A stretch of DNA of 64,000 nt from Linnemannia schmuckeri (lineage: Eukaryota; Mortierellomycota; Mortierellomycetes; Mortierellales; Mortierellaceae), in the NCBI GenBank assembly GCA_029449235.1, contig JANATG010000004.1, forward strand, positions 620,001 to 684,000, read 5' to 3'. This document shows positions 56,785 to 64,000 of this stretch, in pieces. The position numbers and the translations under genes are program-made. Each line of letters opens with the position of its first letter. Position 1 is the stretch's first letter. The notes beneath the pieces are model-generated. The model had not been told where the DNA came from and ran no database searches. It saw only the letters and a program-made list of their open reading frames with translations.

Positions 56785-59700
56785 GTGCATTCAGCATTTT
56801 CGTTTAAAACTAAGGCTTCCATCTACCATCTACTCCCCATCTACTTCCTCCCGCATACGAGAAGAAACCACTCCTCATCTAATACCTTGTTTTCTTTCTC
56901 GGCAGCATACGCAGAACACTATTGAAAAACACTCTTAATTGTAATAAAAAACATGCATAACGGACACATCGAGACACCCATGAGCATGAGCACGAGAAAG
57001 CTCCTAGTTTGAGAAAGAGAGCAGTAGCAGACGAGGGACCAGATCCATCTAGGGGATAGGGGGAGAGAGAAGGAGGGAAGGGGCCAGGACGGGGAGGTAG
57101 ATAGGATGAAGCCGATGACATCTTTGCAAGACAAGAAGATGTGAAAGAAACAAACATGTTTTGTTTGTTTTTGTTCGTCTGTCTCGTCTCTGCTTTCCCG
57201 TTTTGCATATTTCGGGTTTTGTACCAAACCTTCTTGACTCATGTCCCTGTCTGTCTCTCCCTTCTCCTGTTGTCCACTCCCTGTTTGTTGTTTGCTCTTA
57301 CGTTTTTCTCGAACGTAACCACTTTATTGCCCAACAGGTTGCAGCCATTCTCTGTCTCCCTCTCTCCCTCTCCCCTCTCCCCCTCTCTCTCGGACCAAAC
57401 AATTGCATTTCCCTCCCTCTATCTCGTTCTCTGTCTCTTTCACTCTCGTCTTTCGCACTGACATTCTTCTTCAACGGTATTCTTTTTTAGTTTTTTTTTC
57501 GTCACCTTTTTCTTGTGTTTTGTTTTCATGGACCTGCGCTATTCTTGGAAGGACCAAAAAAAAGTGGTTTGTTGTCGGATATGACTAAACACAAACACGC
57601 AGGCAAGGGGAGGGGGAACATCAGAGGCAGATGAGAAGCGAGGGAAGGGGAAGAAAGGACCCGACCTGTTCACTCGCTTACTCGCTCTCCAATCCAATTG
57701 TTCTAGCAACTCCTTCAAACACACGCATACACAGATACAGACTCATAGAGCGAGCGTTGCCATCTAGATAGCCCAACCAGTTCATTAACGTCCCTCGTAA
57801 CGTTACAGAAAACAATTGAGGATCGCCTCCTCTTGCCCCTCCTCACAACAACAGTTTTCCCACATGGGTGAAATCATTGGGCGGACGTCAGTGCCAAGAT
57901 GGGAACGCAAAACGAAGAAAATAAGAAAGGTGTGAGAGCAGGGTGTGTGTGGTAAGGTGTGTGAGAGCAGTGGACAGTAGGGATGGATTAAGGATTAGAG
58001 ATGAGGCATAATGATGAGTGGATTGGGTTTGGCAAGCGTCTCCTGCTCACTTGTTCTGCTCTCATTTAGGATGAGGAGGAGTGTGCGTACTTTTTTTTCA
58101 TCAATTTCAGGGCTGGGTTCGTGTGGGTTCCGAACGGAGAGAAACACAAACGAGAACAGAGTCCACATGGTGCAAACGGTCGACAGAAACGACAAATAGG
58201 TATGTTCACAAACGAAAAGCCGAAATGAAGTGGGCTCAAGGGGGAGGTAATGGATTGGGAAAAACTGTGCAAGGTCTCCCCTTCAATCATTCTATCCACC
58301 CATCTGATGTGCTGTCATAAAATTGCTATTGTGTTTGTTTGTCGAGGACTGAACATAACTACAAACAAGAACGACCTTCGCGTTTACCTGCATTTGTGTA
58401 TTTTTTGTACGATGAGAAAGAAAGCGGTAGGTAATTGATTAATGGGCGTGATGGTACAAAGGATGTAATATGGTATGCATACAAGTCTTGCGGGCTTTCG
58501 GTAACGTAATGAAATTTTTGCAACAGAAAAAAACAGGCGGTCTAACCTGGTCTCTTGCAAGTACTTGCCACCAAAGGATAAAATGAAGAAGGGAGGAGGC
58601 GTTCAACGGATGGAACGATGGGTGACGGTGGAGTTCAAGGACAGGGAGTCAAGTGGACATGAATGGTGACCGAGATTTCTGGCGGGGACGAACTGCGACC
58701 GCCCTTTGTGTGAACGCGGCTCTCTCTCTTTGCATTGATCGCATTGATCGCACTTTATTCGCTCATGCAATTAGATGTCGGTCACGTGTACATTGGCCAT
58801 CATGGGAACGAAAGGACGAAAGTTGATTCTAGTTGATCGGTGTGTCTCTCGCGCGTTCAAAGAAACCAGATCCCCATGTCAACCGACCATGTGCTCTTAC
58901 AACCGACAATGAATGAGGCAGGAAAGAACGGGAACGAATAGTAAAAACAAGGAATAATAGACAGCATATAACAACGGCAACGACAATGACAACGACAACA
59001 AGGTGACGACGACCTTGCACCCCTTCTGTATGTTAAGCGCACTTGCTTGTACTTGTCCTTTCTTCACTTTTTTAATTTTCCGCCTCCTACTCCCCTTCAC
59101 TCATACGCATCATATTCGACTCATTGACCGACGCGCCTGGTGTGGTTTTTGAAGAAGGCATCCTCCGCTCTCCCTCTTTCTCTCTCCTTCTCTCTCTATC
59201 TCTCTCTCTCTATCTCTCCTCTTTCTTTCTTTCTCTTTCTCCTCTCTCTCCTCTCCCTCTCCTCTCTCTCTCTCTTCCCTTCTCTCTCTCTCTCCTCTTC
59301 CCTTCTCTCTCTCTCTCCTCTTCCCTTCTCTCTCTCTCTCTTTCACTCTTTTTCTCACTCTCTTTCTCTATCTCTTTACCTCTCTCTATCTCTCTATATC
59401 TCTCTCTTGCACGCGCGACAGATTTCTTCTACTCTACTACTTTATCAGAATTGGTGCATATCCATTACCGTCCTTTCATCCACCTTCGACTACTTTCTTT
59501 TCTTATTCCTTACCTTCTGCACGCACCCTTCTTCCCTTCCCTTCACCAAACAAAAGCGATCTATTAAGAGGTAGAAAGAATACGTCATATTACATTTCGC
59601 TTCACGCAGCTCAGCCTCTCTTTCTTCCCTCTCCATCGCCAACTTTCTCTACTCTGTCCTCTTCCCTTTCCCTTCTTCCTTCTTTCCGTTCATAATAATA

Positions 59701-59829
59701 CCCAGCAACAGCAGCGCACACTACACATAATAGCAGCCAACACCTTACTCTTCTCCCTCATTCTCTTTTCATTCTCCCGACAAATCGATACTCCTTCCAC
59801 CTTCCCTCGTCCCTTCCTCCTTTCCCGTC
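56785..59829. other. Intergenic, 3 kb; promoter and leader of the RhoGEF gene
   Basis: No gene is seen. An AATAAAAAA near 56942 may serve the Kre9-like gene. GCATTGATC occurs twice in tandem near 58732. The 3' part holds a long CT tract (59168-59407) and more pyrimidine-rich DNA up to the RhoGEF start. Confidence 0.5.
59168..59407 (+). repeat. Long polypyrimidine (CT)n tract
   Basis: About 240 bases of almost pure C/T, mostly CTCTCT with TTTC and CCCT interruptions, about 420 bp upstream of the RhoGEF start codon. A GA/CT tract of this kind can act as a promoter element or form triplex DNA. It opens long but meaningless Ser/Leu-rich frames. Confidence 0.85.
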
Positions 59830-62800
59830 ATGGCAGCAAAGACACCCTTTGTTCTCACAGAACAGCAGCAGTATCAGGTACACACCGCCCCCTCCTTACC
59901 TCATTATGACCACGATCAGCATCTTACGACAACAAAGAAAAGGAGTAAAGAGAGAACCCAGGATTTAACTTACACCTCTGGCTCGTACCTCCCTACCGAC
60001 CGATAACAATAGTCGATAGAACAGACGCTTACGAGGGCCGGATATGATCATGAGGCATACGTGGAGGATCGTCCCAAAGAGAGTCATGGATCCATGGTCT
60101 TTTCCTTCTTGAACGGCTCCAATGGTGGAGCCGGTGGCGAGTCAACTGTCTATGGAGGTGATGAGTTGGCAGCAGGAGCAGGCGGTATGTCAATTCACTA
60201 CAAAAACAACAGCAATGGAACAGTCATGTCCGGAGCAGCGAGTATTCTCGGAGGCATGTCGATTTCATCGAATGGTTCTGGAAACGGACAGCCATACTCG
60301 CCCATCTCGCCCGCAACAACAACAGGGAGTATCTTCGGACACCACCAACAACAGAGGCGATCCAGTTGCACGGTCCGGTCAAATGCGAGCAGCATTTTGT
60401 CGTTGGGTCGTCAAAAGACAGAACCGCCTGTGATGATGCTCTCACATTACAATTCGCCCTATGAGGTCATATATTTTAACCAAACTGGTATGTTTTTTCT
60501 TTCTTATTGTGCATAATGGATCTGAGGGAAAAAGAGACGTGTGATTGTGGTATGCAAAGGGCACAATAGCGACTCATGCATACAAAGTGGGAGGGGAAGG
60601 GTGGGGGGAAGGGACAATGGTTGCAAGAAGAACAGTCGGATGATAATGCTACGAAGGGGTGTGGAGGGGGGGAATAAACGATTGGTGTAATGAGTGTTTA
60701 AACCGACTTTCCTTTTTGTTGTTCATATGCTAGATGTGATACACTTTGTCGGCAAGGATCTACGCATTGGTACAATCTGTGTATCCGTAAGGTCAGGTCA
60801 AGGTGTCACCCATGTCCTCGTCCGCACTGTTCTCGTAAGTTTGTCCTCTCTGTCCCACTTTACCTGTCATTTTTTGTTGCGTTACACAGTCATGCACTTC
60901 CTCAACTCGCATGCCCTTCTCCTTCGTTGACCATGATGACCATTTTACACTCGTTCCTCACTGCCACAGAAATTCGTCAACATCGATTTACCAGACAGCA
61001 TGCGGTCATCGGCAGAATTTGAGCGCTATCGCAGACTATATCCCAAGAAGAGCGACATCTATGCATTCATCCACATCGCAATACAACGCTGCCTAGAATC
61101 GATTCCCGAGATCGATGTGAAGCGCCACCAAGTTATTCGATATCAGTCCGCTGCAGACCATTCTATGATTGTCCTGGATGAGGCCGGCTGGATGAAGAGT
61201 CCCCGCTACATCTCGAACGTCGTCAAGTGCCTCGAAGAGATCAAACAGGAAGGCTTCGCTCACGTCTTGAAGAACTTGGAAGCCCAAATGGTGTGTTCAC
61301 TGTTACACCTGATTGTTGTTTCTGTTGTCGTAAAGGGAGCTTGGCGTGAAAACGTATATCTTACACTGCTACTTTTACTTGATTTTTAATCTACTTTTGA
61401 TCGTAGAAACCTGGCGCACTGATGGTTGATATTGTGATTCCTGAGCTGGCGGGTGGTGAACAGGAAAAGTTCTGGGCATTCTTCAACGGATTGGGCGATC
61501 ATATTGAAGAGGAGTCGTACCTCCCTCAAGCGCCTCGGGCTCGCTTGAATCTTCCAGAGATGATTGTCGGCAACAAGGTACACTCCCATATGTGTTGATG
61601 TGTTTATTTCAGAGCAATGAGCGAGTGTCGATATGAAGATGGTATTTATCTAACCAGCCCTTATGTCACTTTTTAACGATCGCACTTGTAGACTGAGGAC
61701 CATCGCTTGGAGTCAGTGGCGGAGCTGGTACAAACGGAGAAAAAGTACAACGAGCGCATGCGGGACTTGGTTCATGTAAGTCCGCTTATTTTTCCTTTAG
61801 TATGTTCAACTCTCTCTTACAAGACAAACGGAAGAGTCAGAGAACTCATTTTGGGAATCTTAAACACTCAATTTTCTTTAGATATACCTTGCGGAGGTCA
61901 AGGCGTCAGCGAAGAGTCCGAGTCCTGCGCTGGGCAAGTACGAGATCCGGGTGATCTTTTCCAACATTGAGCAGATTCTGGAAGTCAGCAGCGCGTTCTT
62001 GAAGGATCTGCAAGAGTATGAGAAGGACGCCTCCCGATCATTGAACTTGGGCGAAATTTGTGCCCGAAACGTAAGACTATCGCCTTATCACCATTTACTG
62101 TCATCTCATCTATCATTCTTTCGTCTTCGTGCCTCGATACGTTCCCTAACAGACATATTTTTTCTTTTGTCTTCATAATGGATGACATAATAGCTACGGA
62201 AAATGGGATGCTACAAGCAGTATTTGATGCGGTACAAGAGAGCACAGGATACATACACGACTCTGTCCAGAAAGTTGCCAGCTTTCAAGGCGTTGCTGGA
62301 GAGATGTGTCCAGGGCAAAAACATAACCACCCTCAACAACCTCTTGGTCGAGCCCACGCAGCGCATCGTCAAGTATCCCTTGCTCTTCAAAGGTGACCAG
62401 CAGAGTGTGAATCTTGTTCGTGATTGTTTGTTGTACAAGAAGGTGAAACTGAAGGACATTACTAATACCTTCTGATTCCCCATTTTTTCTTCACTGGTCG
62501 GTGTAGGTATTCTGTCGGGAACAAAGAATGAGTCTCCAGAGGTAGAAGGTATCATTGAGGCAGCAGAGTTGGCATCACAGATTGCGCACATGGAGAAGGC
62601 CAAGCCCGAACAGACAGCCGAAATTTTGTTTAACCTTCGAAACACGATCGAGAACTGCCCTGACACACTTGTAAGCCAGAACCGTAGCATAGTCTCGTAT
62701 CTGGACGCATATGAGACCAACCTCTTGACGGGCGAGCGAGGCAAGTCGATCACGTTGATTCTGTTCTCAGATAAAGTCATGATCGTGAGGAGACCGAAGG

Positions 62801-64000
62801 GCGTCAGTGGCGAGATGCTTTTCCAGCTTAAGGAGGATGTCGACGAGAGGAAACGAAGAGAGAAGGAGGAGAAGGAACGGAAGGAGCGAGAGAAAAGGCT
62901 GAAGAAGGATGATACGAAGAAAAACGATCAGGGCGCGACCACATCCACACCCGCCTCTGCAACGCCTGGGCCCTTGGGAGCTGGAGCCATGGCGGCTGCG
63001 ATGATGATGTTTGGGAAGGACTGGAAGTTTATGGGCTGGATGGATATCCTCAAGCTCAAAGTTGCCATCGTTGAGCAGAGTAAGGATATCTTTTTCTTTC
63101 TTTTGTCATTGTTGCAATGGAAGTGCAGGATGTCGTGCCAAGTAATGTAAGAATTGATATATAACCGATTTTTTTTCTTTCGCCAACTTCGTCATAGCTG
63201 ACCCGGAGGGATTATTCTGTATGACGACTCGGAACCATACAGAGTCCAAGGACGATCGCTGGGAGACGACCCGCGGAATTTTGCCAGAGTTTCTCGACAA
63301 GCGTGACACGTTCATCGCTAAGTTTCACGAGACCCTATCTCTCAGGAAGGCAGCTGCGAACGGATGGGCAGCAGACTATACATCTCGTCTTCATGTCGCC
63401 GAGCTCGAGCTGTTTTGTAATGTCTTCTCGGAGAGCCAGTACCGGGACTTCAAGAACAAGGGCGATGTCGCTTTGTTCTATTCACATGGTGGGAGTCGTC
63501 CGATCGATGTGACACCGTTTACGAGGCTGCCGACGTTTGTGGGCATGATCCAGGCAACAGATTCGGGCATGCGTGCTGTGTTGAGGAGCAAGACGAGTTT
63601 GAATGATATTGGGGATCCTGCTCTGACGACTGAGGATGCTAATCGGTTTATGGATGTCGATTCCTTTCAAATCCATATCACTGAACTCGGTAAGTTGCAT
63701 TCTTATGCGCTAACAAAGGCAATCCTTGTTGCTCACTACCCGCTCCAAATTCTAACCGCCTATTTTTTCTTTGCTTCGTTTTCCACTACAACAAATACAG
63801 CTGCAAACCTGCAATGGGTCACATATCAGTTCGACCCATACCAAAGTGCACAGCTGCACTTCAGTAGAGTATACCTTGACACCGACTACCTCTACCAGAC
63901 TGCCGCACCCTTCTTCAAGGCGACCAACCTCCGGACCAAGGGCCTCAAAAAGATCCGCGACACCACCGCTTCAGTAACCTCGTCATCCTTCTCAGCGCGA
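59830..64000 (+). CDS. Rho guanine nucleotide exchange factor (DH-PH), 3' end outside window
   Basis: Eleven exons are visible with matching phases: 59830..59877, 60013..60487, 60734..60834, 60970..61290, 61407..61577, 61692..61775, 61882..62070, 62194..62392, 62507..63079, 63198..63689 and 63801 to the edge. They give the first 951 residues. The N-terminus is Gly/Ser-rich and disordered. Residues about 175-370 form a conserved block I do not recognise. The Dbl-homology domain runs from about 373 (EDHRLESVAELVQTEKKY) through VQGKNITTLNNLLVEPTQ and RIVKYPLLFKGIL to about 600. A PH-like region follows (KSITLILFSDKVMIV) with a Lys/Glu-rich insert (KEEKERKEREKRLKKDD). DH-PH proteins load GTP onto Rho GTPases at sites of polarised growth. 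Which fungal GEF subclass this is cannot be told here. The first coding exon is only 48 nt. Confidence 0.88.

Noticed and set aside
59124..59574. Ser/Leu-rich open frames of about 145 codons
   Set aside because: They are pure CT-tract translation, with two overlapping frames of equal quality and no domain.
1..64000. tRNA or rRNA genes and CRISPR arrays
   Set aside because: I looked for B-box-like GGTTCGAATCC motifs, rRNA-like stretches and regularly spaced repeats, and found none convincing. A covariance-model search would be more sensitive.

Overview
The window is nuclear DNA of a filamentous fungus. The genes are intron-rich, with GT-AG introns mostly of 80 to 500 nt. Spliced eukaryotic housekeeping genes (eIF3i, QTRT2, a RhoGEF) sit beside fungal cell-wall genes (GH17 glucanase, Kre9/Knh1-like protein) and decaying F-box/leucine-rich-repeat genes. 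This mix resembles Mortierellaceae (Mucoromycota); that placement is inferred from gene style only.

Layout. 1-5.6 kb has no supported gene. 5.7-12.15 kb (minus strand) holds two neighbouring, broken F-box/LRR-type genes. 13.2-17.2 kb carries two secreted-protein genes: a cysteine-containing, probably GPI-anchored protein and a very acidic tandem-repeat protein. 17.5-19.7 kb is the queuine tRNA-ribosyltransferase accessory subunit (QTRT2). 20.0-20.9 kb is a 5'-truncated, frameshifted C2H2 zinc-finger gene that meets a 5'-truncated flavin monooxygenase relic head to head.

20.9-43.6 kb is the main feature: a same-strand tandem array of class A (PHBH-fold) FAD-dependent monooxygenases. It holds one relic, five intact genes of 487-569 residues, and one terminal pseudogene with many lesions. 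The five genes and the pseudogene share exon boundaries and an 11-nt microexon encoding Ala-Cys-His-Lys just after the FAD-binding GD motif. Nothing resembling a PKS, NRPS or terpene synthase lies beside the array, so its substrate is unknown.

43.7-45.9 kb (minus) is eIF3i, apparently with an exon made only of its ATG. A palindrome-rich divergent promoter separates it from a membrane-anchored GH17 glucanase whose last 28 conserved codons lie beyond an in-frame TAG. Next come a proline iminopeptidase (48.5-50.2 kb) and a structurally complete PIF/Harbinger DNA transposon (50.44-53.60 kb) with perfect 23-bp inverted ends, a DDE transposase and a Myb/SANT-like partner gene. 53.6-64 kb carries a Kre9/Knh1-like GPI protein and the first 951 codons of a DH-PH RhoGEF that runs off the right edge.

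Working together: the secreted/GPI, GH17, Kre9-like and RhoGEF genes all fit wall building and polarity, but they are separate transcription units. Exon models come from reading splice sites and phases by eye. Names rest on recognised motifs, not on a database search.
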